Positions 8,957 to 16,987 are shown, counted from the first letter of the stretch. The stretch: DNA of 24,200 nt from JAULUH01 sp032111745 (GCA_032111745.1 JAULUH010000549.1:1-24200), one strand, 5' to 3'. A program made the numbers and translations. The notes: generated by a model not told the origin, from the sequence alone.

Positions 8957-9129
8957 GCGGTGGTCAAGCAGATGCACCCCAAGTGGAGGCCCGTGCAGTC
9001 ACGTCGGCAGGGTAGCGATCGGCCCAGCACTTGGACCGCCTGCGTTGCGGGGGGTCTCTGTCCGGACACCGTCATGGTCCAGTTGCGTCCCCTGGCCGGC
9101 GTCTTCACATCCAGGATCCAGTAGTCAAA
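8957..9129. other. Intergenic stretch with no gene
   Basis: I see no ORF with coding character and no RNA gene here. AGGCGGT (8955-8961) and ACCGCCT (9035-9041) could pair over a loop of about 73 nt. It is a weak candidate for the end of the upstream transcript. Confidence 0.3.
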
Positions 9130-9158
9130 TTGACAACGTTGTCTTACAATGCTATTAT
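9130..9158 (+). promoter_or_regulatory. Promoter with embedded palindromic operator for the toxin-antitoxin genes
   Basis: TTGACA (9130-9135), a 17-nt spacer and TATTAT (9153-9158) make a good promoter. A perfect 12-bp palindrome, GACAACGTTGTC (9132-9143), overlaps the -35 and the spacer, where a bound repressor would block polymerase. AbrB/MazE-type antitoxins commonly repress their own promoters through such palindromes, so the 78-residue antitoxin encoded just downstream is the obvious candidate ligand. The local A+T content is higher than in the surroundings. Confidence 0.65.
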
Positions 9159-9188
9159 TAGTTGTACCATGTCATGAGGTGTATGACA

Positions 9189-9425
9189 ATGGAAGCAATT
9201 CCAGTGCGTGTTACCCAGAAGTATCAGATCGTCATCCCTCGCGCCGTGCGCGAGACACTGGGCCTGCACCCGGAGGACACGCTACTCTTCCTGATTAGTG
9301 GCGATACGGTCATCCTGCGCAGCCGCCCGGCGAGCTTCACCGAAGCCATGCGCGGGCTGCATAAGGAGCTCTGGCCAAGCGATTCCGCGGATTGGCTGGA
9401 GAGGGAACGAAGCGGATGGGACTAG
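9189..9425 (+). CDS. AbrB/MazE/SpoVT-type antitoxin (VapB-like)
   Basis: The product has 78 residues if read from ATG 9189, chosen because GAGGT (9176-9180) is 8 nt away. An in-frame ATG at 9183 is only 2 nt from it, and the longer TTG start at 9162 would lie at or before the predicted transcription start. The N-terminal half is a swapped-hairpin AbrB fold: VTQKYQIVIPRAVRE, then LGLHPEDTLLF and GDTVILR. The C-terminal tail (about residues 45-78) is helical, Trp- and charge-rich, and should wrap the toxin. It overlaps the PIN toxin gene by 10 bp, the usual arrangement for coupled translation. It should neutralise the toxin and repress the promoter at 9130-9158. Confidence 0.8.
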   Translation: MEAIPVRVTQKYQIVIPRAVRETLGLHPEDTLLFLISGDTVILRSRPASFTEAMRGLHKELWPSDSADWLERERSGWD

Positions 9426-9889
9426 ATGCTCTGCATGTGGCCCTCACACCACACAGTCTGGTGCTGCTGGACACCATGGTCTTCTCCTATCACCTGGGTG
9501 ATCATCCTCGTTATGCGCCGTTGACCGCGGCTATCCTGCACGCCATCGAGAGCGGCGAGATTGCCGGGCTTACCACGGCCGTCACCCTGGCTGAGGTGTT
9601 GACCTTGCCAGCGCAGGCTGGCGACCTCCAGGCCATGCAAGATTACGAACTATTTCTCACCAGCTTCCCCAACCTGCGCCTGGTGCCGCTGGATGTCGAC
9701 CTGGCGCGGGAGACAGCCCTGGTACGTGGGGCCACCGGCCTGCGCACCCCTGACGCGGTGCAGGTGGCTGCCGCGCGAGTTCACGGCGCTGATGCCATCA
9801 TCACTAACGACCGCCGCTGGGTTGGCCGTGTCACAGCACCGCGCGTGCTCTTGCTTGATGACCTCGACCGTACTAACGTACTAACGTAG
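9416..9889 (+). CDS. PIN-domain ribonuclease toxin (VapC-like)
   Basis: The product has 157 residues from ATG 9416, preferred over the upstream ATG at 9392 because GGAGAGGGA (9399-9407) sits 8 nt before it and the overlap with the antitoxin shrinks to 10 bp. The four acidic positions of the PIN active site are visible: Asp19 (LLDT), Glu60 (TLAEVL), Asp113 (RTPDAVQVAAA) and Asp132 (ITNDRRW). Family members are Mg-dependent RNases that cut tRNA or rRNA. The paired AbrB-type gene upstream supports a toxin role. The last codons sit in a tandem 8-bp repeat (TACTAACG at 9871-9878 and 9879-9886), a possible slippage site. The RNA target cannot be inferred. Confidence 0.8.
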   Translation: MGLDALHVALTPHSLVLLDTMVFSYHLGDHPRYAPLTAAILHAIESGEIAGLTTAVTLAEVLTLPAQAGDLQAMQDYELFLTSFPNLRLVPLDVDLARETALVRGATGLRTPDAVQVAAARVHGADAIITNDRRWVGRVTAPRVLLLDDLDRTNVLT

Positions 9890-9915
9890 TGTCGTATCCC
9901 TGAGGAGCCCCGGTT

Positions 9916-10224
9916 ATGATCAAGACGATCTCCGCCTCCGATCTGCGCACCCAACTCAAGGATGTGCTCAATCAAGTCGTCTACGGCGATGTGGACTACC
10001 TCGTCGAGAAGTTCGGCGAGCCCACGGTGGCCATGATCAGCATGAAGGACTACGAGCTTCTGCAGGAGATTCGCCGCGAGCACTCGACCAGTGCGCTGCG
10101 GGATCTGATCAAGCAGATTCGCTCCCGCCATTCTGACCTCGACGCTCAGGAGCTGGCCAGTCTGATCGAGGAGGCCCGCGCAGACTTCCACCGCAGCCCC
10201 ACGCCGGCCCGCGATGCCACCTAG
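9916..10224 (+). CDS. Phd/YefM-family antitoxin
   Basis: The product has 102 residues. The ATG is 8 nt after GAGGAG (9902-9907). The N-terminus MIKTISASDLRTQLKDVLNQ, followed by VDYLVEKFGEPTVAMISMKDYELLQ, is the Phd/YefM DNA-binding fold with its typical phrase of a Ser/Asp-x-hydrophobic-Arg helix and a G-x-P-x-A-x-I strand. The C-terminal half (about residues 50-102) is charged and helical, the toxin-binding part. It starts 26 nt after the first PIN gene, so both pairs may share the 9130 promoter; I saw no separate promoter in the short gap. It overlaps the next gene by 11 bp. Confidence 0.8.
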   Translation: MIKTISASDLRTQLKDVLNQVVYGDVDYLVEKFGEPTVAMISMKDYELLQEIRREHSTSALRDLIKQIRSRHSDLDAQELASLIEEARADFHRSPTPARDAT

Positions 10225-10648
10225 GATCACACTGGATACCAACGTGCTGGTAAGCGGCATGCTGGTAGCCGCCGGCCCGTCCGCCCAGATCCTCGACGCC
10301 TGGGTGGAGGGCCGTTTCATCCTGGCAACCTCCCTCTACCAGGTGGAAGAGTTGGTTCACGTTCTGTCCTATCCCCGCATCACCCGCCGGCTCAACGTCA
10401 GCGAGACGGAGTTGGCGGTTCTCATCGGGCAGCTGCTCTCCAAGGCCGTGATTGTTCCTGGTGTCCTAGACCTGCGTGGCGTCACGCGCGATCCGAAGGA
10501 CGACTCCATCGTTGCCTGCGCAGTCGAAGGAGAGGCCCAGCTGATCGTCAGCGGTGACCAGGATTTGCTGGCGCTCGATCAATACGCCGGCATTCGTATC
10601 CTATCACCGCGTGCCTTCCTCCAAGAACCAAACCCAAGCGCCGGTTGA
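10214..10648 (+). CDS. PIN-domain toxin of the COG1569 type, partner of the Phd antitoxin
   Basis: The product has 144 residues. Its ATG lies inside the last codons of the antitoxin (11-bp overlap), and there is no clear Shine-Dalgarno sequence, so coupled translation is likely. Features are LDTNVLVSG with Asp8, the helix YQVEELVHVLSYPRI with Glu45/Glu46, the pair of Asp in RDPKDDSIVACAVEG, and VSGDQDLLAL. This is the pattern of putative PIN toxins of COG1569 and is distinct in sequence from the PIN protein at 9416-9889. Expected role: Mg-dependent RNase inhibited by the Phd-type partner. It is the last + strand gene of this half and converges on the flavin oxidoreductase gene 50 bp away. No clear terminator was seen between them. 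Confidence 0.8.
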   Translation: MPPRITLDTNVLVSGMLVAAGPSAQILDAWVEGRFILATSLYQVEELVHVLSYPRITRRLNVSETELAVLIGQLLSKAVIVPGVLDLRGVTRDPKDDSIVACAVEGEAQLIVSGDQDLLALDQYAGIRILSPRAFLQEPNPSAG

Positions 10649-10698
10649 GGCGTCTCGTGCTTTGGGGGTTCGCCGGGCCTTGAAGAACCGGGCAGGCC

Positions 10699-11757
10699 TC
10701 ACCATCCCCGCCGGTACTGGAAGGGCACCTCCATGTCGACGCCCAGCTCTTTGGCGGCGCGCAGGGGCCAGTACGGGTCTCGCAATGACTGCCGCGCGAT
10801 CAACACCGCGTCGGCCCGCCCCTCCCGTACGATCGCATCCGCCTGCTGGGCCCCGGTGATCAGCCCTACAGCCCCCGTGGCGATGCCAGCCTCGCGGCGG
10901 ATACGCGCGGCCAGGGGCACCTGGTAGCCCGGGCCGACCGGCACCTGCTGTTCCAGGGAGGTGCCGCCCGAGGACACATCCACCAGGTCCACCCCAGTAT
11001 CCTGCAAGCGCTGCGCCAGCTGCACACTCTGATCGACGTCCCAGCCGCGGTCCAGCCAGTCCGTGGCGCTGATGCGCACAAACAGCGGCAGCCGCTCAGG
11101 CCACACCTCTCGCACCGCCCGCACCACCTCCAAGAGCAGCCGCATGCGGTTCTCCAGGCTGCCGCCGTAGGCGTCGCCGCGCCGGTTACTGATCGGCGAC
11201 AGGAACTGGTGCAGGAGGTAACCGTGCGCGGCGTGGATTTCCACGACCTCGAAACCAGCGGCCAGTGCCCGTGCCGCGGCCCGCTGGAAGGCTGCTGTCA
11301 CCTGGCCGATGTCCGCCAGGGTCATCTCTTGTGGTGTTTCACGCTCCGGCGCAAAGAACAGGGGGCTGGGACCGATCGCGCCGGGCACGCCGGCCTTGCG
11401 GCCGGCATGAGCCAGCTGCACCGCAGGCACGGTGCCATGTTGCTGCAGGAAGCGGACGATAGGCGCAAAGGCCGTGGCCTGGTCATCGTGCCAGAGGCCC
11501 AGGTCCTGCGCGCTGATGCGCCCCCGCGGCTCCACCGCCGTGGCTTCCACGATGATCAACCCCGCTCCCCCTACTGCCCGGCTGCCCAGGTGCACCAGGT
11601 GCCAGTCCGTAGGGATGCCATCCTCGGCAAACACCGAGTACATGCACATGGGCGCTATCCACAAGCGGTTGCGTGCAGTGACATCTCGCAGCTCAATGGG
11701 CGAGAACAGATGGACCTGGCCGGCGTCAAGGCGGCCATCGCCTGCTTGTTTCGTCAT
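10699..11757 (-). CDS. namA: Old yellow enzyme family NADH:flavin oxidoreductase (YqjM/NamA class)
   Basis: The product has 352 residues from the ATG that overlaps the TGA of the phosphatase gene (ATGA, 11754-11757), so translation is probably coupled. A 15-residue longer reading exists but would lie inside the upstream gene. It is an FMN-binding TIM barrel. IAPMCMYS near the N-terminus carries Cys38 and Tyr40, the Cys/Tyr pair that marks the thermophilic-like YqjM class. HAAHGYLLHQFLSP holds the His-x-x-His substrate-binding pair, followed by the usual NRRGDAYGGSLENR segment. The C-terminus FQYRRGW fits YqjM proteins. It should reduce activated C=C bonds of enones, quinones or nitro compounds with NAD(P)H. 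Its place at the end of a signalling and proteolysis operon suggests a stress or electrophile response, which is inference. Confidence 0.9.
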   Translation of the reverse strand: MTKQAGDGRLDAGQVHLFSPIELRDVTARNRLWIAPMCMYSVFAEDGIPTDWHLVHLGSRAVGGAGLIIVEATAVEPRGRISAQDLGLWHDDQATAFAPIVRFLQQHGTVPAVQLAHAGRKAGVPGAIGPSPLFFAPERETPQEMTLADIGQVTAAFQRAAARALAAGFEVVEIHAAHGYLLHQFLSPISNRRGDAYGGSLENRMRLLLEVVRAVREVWPERLPLFVRISATDWLDRGWDVDQSVQLAQRLQDTGVDLVDVSSGGTSLEQQVPVGPGYQVPLAARIRREAGIATGAVGLITGAQQADAIVREGRADAVLIARQSLRDPYWPLRAAKELGVDMEVPFQYRRGW

Positions 11758-14700
11758 AGGGACCCCGTTCGTGCCTCCATCGCCCGCTTCACTACCACGC
11801 ACGTCACGTCATCCCCCGGCTCGGCGTCGCCCGTGAACCCGGATAGGGCGGCCATGAGGGCGTCGCGGATGGCCTCGGCGCTGCCCCGGGCGTGCTCGGC
11901 GACTACGGCCATCACCGCCTCCTTGCCGAACTCCTCTTCCGCGGCGTTCAGGGCCTCGGTCAGCCCATCGGTGTAAAGCACCAGTACGTCCCCTGGCGCC
12001 AGGTCCAGGCGCTGCTGGTCCAGGCGGATGTCCTCGAGGATGCCCAGCACTACGCCCCGCGCGCGCAGCTCCACCACGTCCTGCGTGGCGGCGCGATACC
12101 ACAGGGGCCGGTTGTGCCCGGCGTTGACGTAGACCACGCGGCCGGTGTCCAGTTCCAGCACAGCGTAGGCGGCGCTGAGAAAGACGTCGCCGGCGGTGTC
12201 CTTGCGGATCAGCTCGTTGGCCCGGGTGAGCGCGGAGGCCGGGCCGCGGCCGCTGAGCGCGGTGGTGCGGATGATGGTGCGGCTCAGGGCCATGAACAGC
12301 GCCGCCGGCACCCCCTTGTCGGCCACGTCGGCCACCAGCACCCCTAGCCGGACGGGCTGGCCAGGCAACTCGTAGAAGTCGTAGAAATCGCCGCCCACGA
12401 TGCGCGCGGCCTGGTAGACGGCGGCAAACTCCCATCCCGCCACCTGCGGCACGCCCCGCGGCAACATGCTCTGCTGGATGCGCCGGCCCACGGTGAGTTC
12501 CTCTTCCATGCGCTGGCGCTGGAGCTCGTCCTGGTGCAGGCGGGCGTTGTCGATGGCCACCGCAGCCTGCGCGGCGAACGCGCCCAGGAGCCCGGCCTCG
12601 GCCAGGGTCACGGGGTGGGGGCTGTCCTGGTAGGTATAGAGGTTGATGGCGCCCAGCACCCGGTCCCGGCTGACTAGGGGCACCGCCACCATGCCCCGCA
12701 GCCCGAGCTCCACAGCCGGGTCCCGGATCGGGGCCGTGGTGAGCAGGCTCAGATCGCTCTCCAGCGCCGGCCGCCGGGCGGCCACGGCCTGCCCGGTGAC
12801 ACTGTCCAGGCCCAGCCGCTGGCGGCGGTATTCGGCGTCGGCCAGGCTGCTCTGCAGCACGGTCAGATCCTGCGGCTCCGGGTGGTATTGCCACACCGTG
12901 GTCTCCGTGTCGGGGAAGAGGGCTTGCACGTCCCGCAGGATGGCTGCCAGCACCGCGTCCAGGTCCAGGGTGGAGCTGACGGCCAGGCTGCTGCTGCGCA
13001 GCTTCTCCAGCTCCTCCACACGGCGGGCCAGGGCGGCGTCGGTGCGCCGCAGCAGCTGGGTGTTATGCACGGCGATAGCTACCTGGTCGGCGAAGGCGGC
13101 CAGGGTGCGCCGGCTCTCCTCGGCGAAGGCCAGCTTGAGGCTGGCAGCATAGCCCAGCTCCAGAGTGCCCAGCTCGCTGCCGCCGGCCTGCAGGGGCAGG
13201 TAGGCCATGACATAGTCGCGCAGGCCGAAGCGCTCGACCAGGGCGGCGGGCAGCCGCTCGTCCCCGCCCCGGGCCACGACCAGCCGGCCCTCCGACAGGG
13301 CGGTGGCGGCCGGGTGGCGGCCGGTGCGCTCCAGGCGAACCGCGGCGGCGCCTGTGCCGGGCTGGCCGGAGCGGCCGGCGCTGGCGGCCAGCTCCAGGGC
13401 GCTGCCGGCGTCGTCCACCAGGTAGAGCGCGGCGAAGTCGCACCCCAGGGCCTCGCCGACGGTCTCCAAAACCTGGTCGAGGGTGGAGCGGGCAGTGCTG
13501 GCGCTGAGCACGGCCTGGCCGATACGGCGGTAGGCCGCGCGGGTGGTGACGTTCTCCACGGCACCGGCGGCGTGGCGCAGGAAGCGCAGCAGCTCGGGCA
13601 GCTCGTGGGGCAGTTCGTGGGGGTCGCGCTCGCGCACGTAGTGTTCCACGGTCACAATCCCCAGTGGCCGTTGAGGGCTGGCCAGCGCAGCCACCAGCCG
13701 GACCTCGTGCGCGCTGCCCCGCAGGGCGTAGTTGCCGTAGTGAAAGGTCTGCGCCTCCACCGCGTCGCGGTCCCGCAGGTCTATGACTGGGGGCTGGGCT
13801 CCCGCCTCCTGGGGCGGGTACACCAACTCCAGCTGCCCCATAGCCGGGCGCACCCGGTAGATGGCGACGTCGGCCAGGCCGAAGCCCAGGCGCAGGCCCC
13901 GGGCCAGGACCTCGTAGGCCGCGACGAGGGAGTCAGTGGCGTAGATGGCCTGCACGATGGCCTCCAGCAGCTGGGGCCGGGCGGCCAGGGGGCGGACGGC
14001 CCCAGCCTCCGCTACGCCCGGCTCGGGGTAAGGGGGCGAGCCGTTGGCGGCGGCGGGTGCGGTGAGCAGGGGCGCCAGGTAGTCGATGGCCTCGCTCCAG
14101 CGGCCGGCGATGCGCAGGATGTGGCCAACGCGCTCGGGGCTGAAGTGCTCGCCCAGAGCCCGGCGGAAGGCCTGGTTCTTGAGGGTGTATGCGCCATCCC
14201 GCAGCAGCGCCGCGCCCGACAGCTGCAGGCGATCGGTGCCCGTACGGGTGATCATCTGCCGGGCGCGGGCGCGGGGCAGGCGCTCGTGGTCGAGGAGGTG
14301 GAGGATATCCAGCATGGTGTCCGGATCCTCCTCGATCATGCGGATGGCCTCGCGGATGGGTGCCTGGTCGGCGGGGTTCTGCCACAGCCGCTCCATGGCC
14401 CGGTCCACCACGGCACGCGTCACCCGCGGCTGGCGATGGGAGCGCACAAATTCCACGCTCCAGGCGCAAATGCGGGGCACCAGGAACTGGTCGCCACTGA
14501 GCCACTCCACCAGCCGGCGCACGGCCTGGTCCGAGGGGCGGCAGCCATGGGCGGCCAGGGTAGCCTCAACCAGAGCGCGGGTCTGCTCCTCGTCCAGGGG
14601 CAGCGCCACGACGGGCTTGGCGATGTTGAAGGGAGAGGTCGGCCCGGTGGAAAGCCCCACCAGGTTCATGCCGCCGGTGACCACAGCCACCAGTTGCCGC

Positions 14701-15197
14701 GGGGCATCGGCCTCCCGCTCCATGAAGGCCGAGCGCAGGGAGAGCAGGAGGCTGTGCACCAGGTCGTGGGGGAGGGCCTGCAGGTGGTCGATCAGCAGGA
14801 CCAGGTGGCGGTCCTGGGCGGCCAGGCAGGCGCCCAGGTAGTTCTGGAAGGCGCGGGGGCCGGGCACGGACGCGGGCTGGGGTGCGGCGCCGTTGTCCAG
14901 GGCGCGAAACACGAGCTGGGAGACGCTGGTGAAAAACGCTGCCTCGTCGGCGGAGTTGGCCTTCCAGAGGTCGACGTAGAGGGGCCGGTAGCGGCCGGTC
15001 TCGTGCAGGGCCGTGGCGACGTCGTGTAGCAGCCGGCTCTTCTCGCACATGGGCGAGCCCAGCAGGGCGACGCACTCGTCGGCCAGCAGGTGGCGCAGGA
15101 CGGCCTGGATGCGGGCCTCGTCGCGCACGCGCACCTTCTTGTAGGGCGAGTCGCCCTCGTAGGGCACGATCTGCCACGACTGGTTTTCCCTACTCAT
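11754..15197 (-). CDS. ATPase-GAF-GAF-GAF-SpoIIE/RsbU multidomain phosphatase
   Basis: The product has 1147 residues from ATG 15197 (MSRENQSW). No good Shine-Dalgarno sequence precedes it. Translation could be read further back to 15302, but those codons lie wholly inside the intergenic repeat. Order of domains: AAA/STAND-like ATPase (about 1-250) with a degenerate P-loop GSPMCEKS at 47-54 (Glu52 replaces the second Gly) and a Walker B-like LVLLIDH; a winged-helix-like region (about 270-370); three GAF domains (about 405-552, 556-712, 716-895); and a SpoIIE/RsbU PP2C phosphatase (about 905-1140). The phosphatase has GGDFYDF (Asp937), VADVADKG, YTDGLTE (Asp1077) and GDDVT, so its metal-binding acidic residues look intact. 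RsbU-type enzymes dephosphorylate anti-anti-sigma factors in partner-switching. No STAS or RsbW partner gene is seen here. It is soluble, with no membrane segment. Confidence 0.85.
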   Translation of the reverse strand: MSRENQSWQIVPYEGDSPYKKVRVRDEARIQAVLRHLLADECVALLGSPMCEKSRLLHDVATALHETGRYRPLYVDLWKANSADEAAFFTSVSQLVFRALDNGAAPQPASVPGPRAFQNYLGACLAAQDRHLVLLIDHLQALPHDLVHSLLLSLRSAFMEREADAPRQLVAVVTGGMNLVGLSTGPTSPFNIAKPVVALPLDEEQTRALVEATLAAHGCRPSDQAVRRLVEWLSGDQFLVPRICAWSVEFVRSHRQPRVTRAVVDRAMERLWQNPADQAPIREAIRMIEEDPDTMLDILHLLDHERLPRARARQMITRTGTDRLQLSGAALLRDGAYTLKNQAFRRALGEHFSPERVGHILRIAGRWSEAIDYLAPLLTAPAAANGSPPYPEPGVAEAGAVRPLAARPQLLEAIVQAIYATDSLVAAYEVLARGLRLGFGLADVAIYRVRPAMGQLELVYPPQEAGAQPPVIDLRDRDAVEAQTFHYGNYALRGSAHEVRLVAALASPQRPLGIVTVEHYVRERDPHELPHELPELLRFLRHAAGAVENVTTRAAYRRIGQAVLSASTARSTLDQVLETVGEALGCDFAALYLVDDAGSALELAASAGRSGQPGTGAAAVRLERTGRHPAATALSEGRLVVARGGDERLPAALVERFGLRDYVMAYLPLQAGGSELGTLELGYAASLKLAFAEESRRTLAAFADQVAIAVHNTQLLRRTDAALARRVEELEKLRSSSLAVSSTLDLDAVLAAILRDVQALFPDTETTVWQYHPEPQDLTVLQSSLADAEYRRQRLGLDSVTGQAVAARRPALESDLSLLTTAPIRDPAVELGLRGMVAVPLVSRDRVLGAINLYTYQDSPHPVTLAEAGLLGAFAAQAAVAIDNARLHQDELQRQRMEEELTVGRRIQQSMLPRGVPQVAGWEFAAVYQAARIVGGDFYDFYELPGQPVRLGVLVADVADKGVPAALFMALSRTIIRTTALSGRGPASALTRANELIRKDTAGDVFLSAAYAVLELDTGRVVYVNAGHNRPLWYRAATQDVVELRARGVVLGILEDIRLDQQRLDLAPGDVLVLYTDGLTEALNAAEEEFGKEAVMAVVAEHARGSAEAIRDALMAALSGFTGDAEPGDDVTCVVVKRAMEARTGSL

Positions 15198-15204
15198 GGA
15201 CGGA

Positions 15205-15382
15205 AACCAGAAGGGAACCGGAGGGGAACCGCTGAGGCGCAAAGAACGCAAAGGGAATCCAGGACCAGAGAAGTCCGGAAAAGAACCAGAGAGGAACTGC
15301 ATAAGCGCAAGGTGGATTCTGGACTCCTCTGGTCCAGGATTCCCTTTGCGTCCTTTGCGCCTCTGCGGTTCCTTTCTGGTTC
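15205..15382. repeat. Intergenic inverted-repeat element of the GCAAAGGACGCAAAGG type
   Basis: Arms at 15225-15280 and 15317-15372 are inverted copies, 56 nt each with 51 matches by direct comparison, around a 36-nt loop. Their core is GGCGCAAAGGACGCAAAGGG. The flanks add further partial similarity (GAACCAGAAGGGAACC near 15205-15218 against the complement of 15370-15382). The loop holds a third, degenerate copy in direct orientation (15283-15312: GAACCAGAGAGGAACTGC then GCGCAAGG). There is no transposase. It looks like a MITE or REP-like palindromic unit of the sort scattered through Chloroflexota and other environmental genomes. It fills the gap between the stand-alone ATPase and the phosphatase gene and, once transcribed, would form a long hairpin. 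Confidence 0.85.
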
Positions 15383-15405
15383 TCTACAGCTCGTTCTCAC
15401 CCTGA

Positions 15406-16947
15406 TCACCATACGCCTTCATCCACGACTTTGTTGAAGAGGTAGTCTACGTCGTAGTTTTCGCTCAGCATGCGCGGGAAGACCGGGGTGGCGAAGCGGT
15501 ATTGGCGGCCGCGGGAGGTGAAAGTACCGGCCAGCTCCAGGTTGCGGCAGGCGTGGTCCAGGTCACTCAGAGAGACCGGGATGTAGCGCTTCTCCAGCAG
15601 GGCGTCGATGGTGTCCACGCCAAAGGGCTGGTCCGCGCCGTGGTCGGCCATCAGGGCAAAGACGATGGCCTTCTCCAGGTGGGTGGTGTTGTCCATGAAG
15701 GTGCTGAGCACGAAGGCGCGGAAGTCCTCGTTGTCGTAGACGTCGAACAGGCTCTCGGGCGAGATCACGCGGGTCCGGCTGCGGTCCAGCTGCTCCACCA
15801 GGATGCTGCAGTAGAACTGGATCAGGTTGGGCTGGCCGGCGGTCTCGTCGTAGATGCGGTCGACGACGTCGTTGCGGCGCTCGAAGCGGACGCGCAGGTT
15901 CTCCAACGGGCTGGCCACCATGGCCGCGGTCTGGTCGCGGCTGAACTCCTTAAGGCGGATGGGCCGGGCGAAGTTGTAGAGGGGGGAGTCCAGGTTGCTG
16001 AAGGCGGCCATCACCTCCCGGAAGCCGCCGACGACGAAGCGGGCGTGGCCCTGGTTGCTGGACGCACGCAGGGCATTGAGCAGGGTATCGTCCTCGTAGT
16101 GCCAGACCAGCAGCTTGTCGAACTCGTCCAGGAAGAAGACCAGGGGGCCACCGTAGCGGTGAGCCATGCGGTTCAGGAAGTCCGGAAAGTAGATGGGAAA
16201 CTGCTTGCTGGTCAGCCGGGTGAGCTCCTGGGGCCGCAGCTTGCGCACCACCTCCTGGATGAAGCTGTCGTGAGAGCTGATGGCGCTGCAGTCCATGAAG
16301 AGGATGCGCTGCTGGGCGTTCTCGTCGCCGCTCTGCTGGGCCTGCTCGCGCAGCTGGCGCTCGACCTCCCGCATCAGGGAGGTCTTGCCGATGCGGCGGA
16401 TGCCCATGATGGCAAAGTTGCTGTCGCCGCCCTGCAGGATGCGCCGCACCTCGAACTCGCGGCCGAAGAAGCGGGAGCCAGTGACCGGCTTGCTGGTCTC
16501 GTAGGGGGTGAGCAGGGAGAGGTCCAGCTGCTGGCTGAGGTGGTCTAGCAGCTCGCCGGTAGGCCGGCGGGACTCGCGCACGGCGTGTTGGGCCGCGGCA
16601 TCGACCACCAGGAGGGGCAGCATGGTGGTGGCCAGCTGGGTGGCCAGCTCTCCGCCCGGTCCCTGGAGCAGGACGATGGGGTTACGCTCGGCCAGGTTGC
16701 GGGTGCGTACCACGTCGGCCAGCCCCTGGGCCAGCTCCAGGGTGGGCAGGCTGCGCAGGTCGGCCTCAGGCACCCAGATCACGGGGGTGCGGTCGGTGAA
16801 GCGCAGCTTCCAGCCCGCCAGGTCCACGAGGTAGACCTGGAAGCCCAGCACCTCCTCCCGCAACTGCACTCGATGCCCCAGGACGGTCTCGAGGAATTGC
16901 AGGAAGTCGGGCATCTGTTGTCGCCAGCTCTTGCCTGCACTGCCCAT
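15406..16947 (-). CDS. Stand-alone AAA/STAND-like ATPase with C-terminal winged helix
   Basis: The product has 513 residues from ATG 16947; CTGGAG lies about 10 nt upstream. ATG 16914 (MPDFLQF) is an alternative start. Residues about 1-160 are an unrecognised N-terminal domain (for example VYLVDLAGWKLRF and TPVIWVPEADL). The ATPase core follows FFGREFEVRRIL: Walker A GIRRIGKTS at 182-190 is intact and Walker B is LVFFLDEFDKLL. A later winged-helix-like segment (KAIVFALMADHG to RYRFATPVF-like) ends the protein. This is the layout of archaeal-type and STAND-like NTPases used as signalling switches. The gene starts 40 nt after the aminopeptidase stop and is upstream of the phosphatase, whose own N-terminus has the same ATPase-plus-winged-helix design. 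It is probably a working partner; the ligand is unknown. Confidence 0.8.
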   Translation of the reverse strand: MGSAGKSWRQQMPDFLQFLETVLGHRVQLREEVLGFQVYLVDLAGWKLRFTDRTPVIWVPEADLRSLPTLELAQGLADVVRTRNLAERNPIVLLQGPGGELATQLATTMLPLLVVDAAAQHAVRESRRPTGELLDHLSQQLDLSLLTPYETSKPVTGSRFFGREFEVRRILQGGDSNFAIMGIRRIGKTSLMREVERQLREQAQQSGDENAQQRILFMDCSAISSHDSFIQEVVRKLRPQELTRLTSKQFPIYFPDFLNRMAHRYGGPLVFFLDEFDKLLVWHYEDDTLLNALRASSNQGHARFVVGGFREVMAAFSNLDSPLYNFARPIRLKEFSRDQTAAMVASPLENLRVRFERRNDVVDRIYDETAGQPNLIQFYCSILVEQLDRSRTRVISPESLFDVYDNEDFRAFVLSTFMDNTTHLEKAIVFALMADHGADQPFGVDTIDALLEKRYIPVSLSDLDHACRNLELAGTFTSRGRQYRFATPVFPRMLSENYDVDYLFNKVVDEGVW

Positions 16948-16987
16948 GGGGGTTTGCTCCAGGGTCTGGGCCCGCCGCGGGGCCCGG

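Noticed and set aside
10649..10698. Possible terminator between the convergent PIN and flavin-enzyme genes
   Set aside because: Only a 5-bp GGTTC/GAACC pairing with a 13-nt loop and no T run is visible.
12882..15029. 715-codon + strand ORF opposite the phosphatase gene
   Set aside because: The product is low-complexity Gln/Gly/His/Val-rich sequence without recognisable domains. The - strand reading has intact GAF and PP2C motifs.
15198..15302. Extension of the phosphatase N-terminus to an ATG at 15302
   Set aside because: The added codons are entirely the intergenic repeat, and no ribosome site precedes them, though the weak site at 15197 keeps this from being certain.
15205..15382. CRISPR array
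   Set aside because: The copies are inverted and degenerate, without regular spacers, and no cas genes are nearby.
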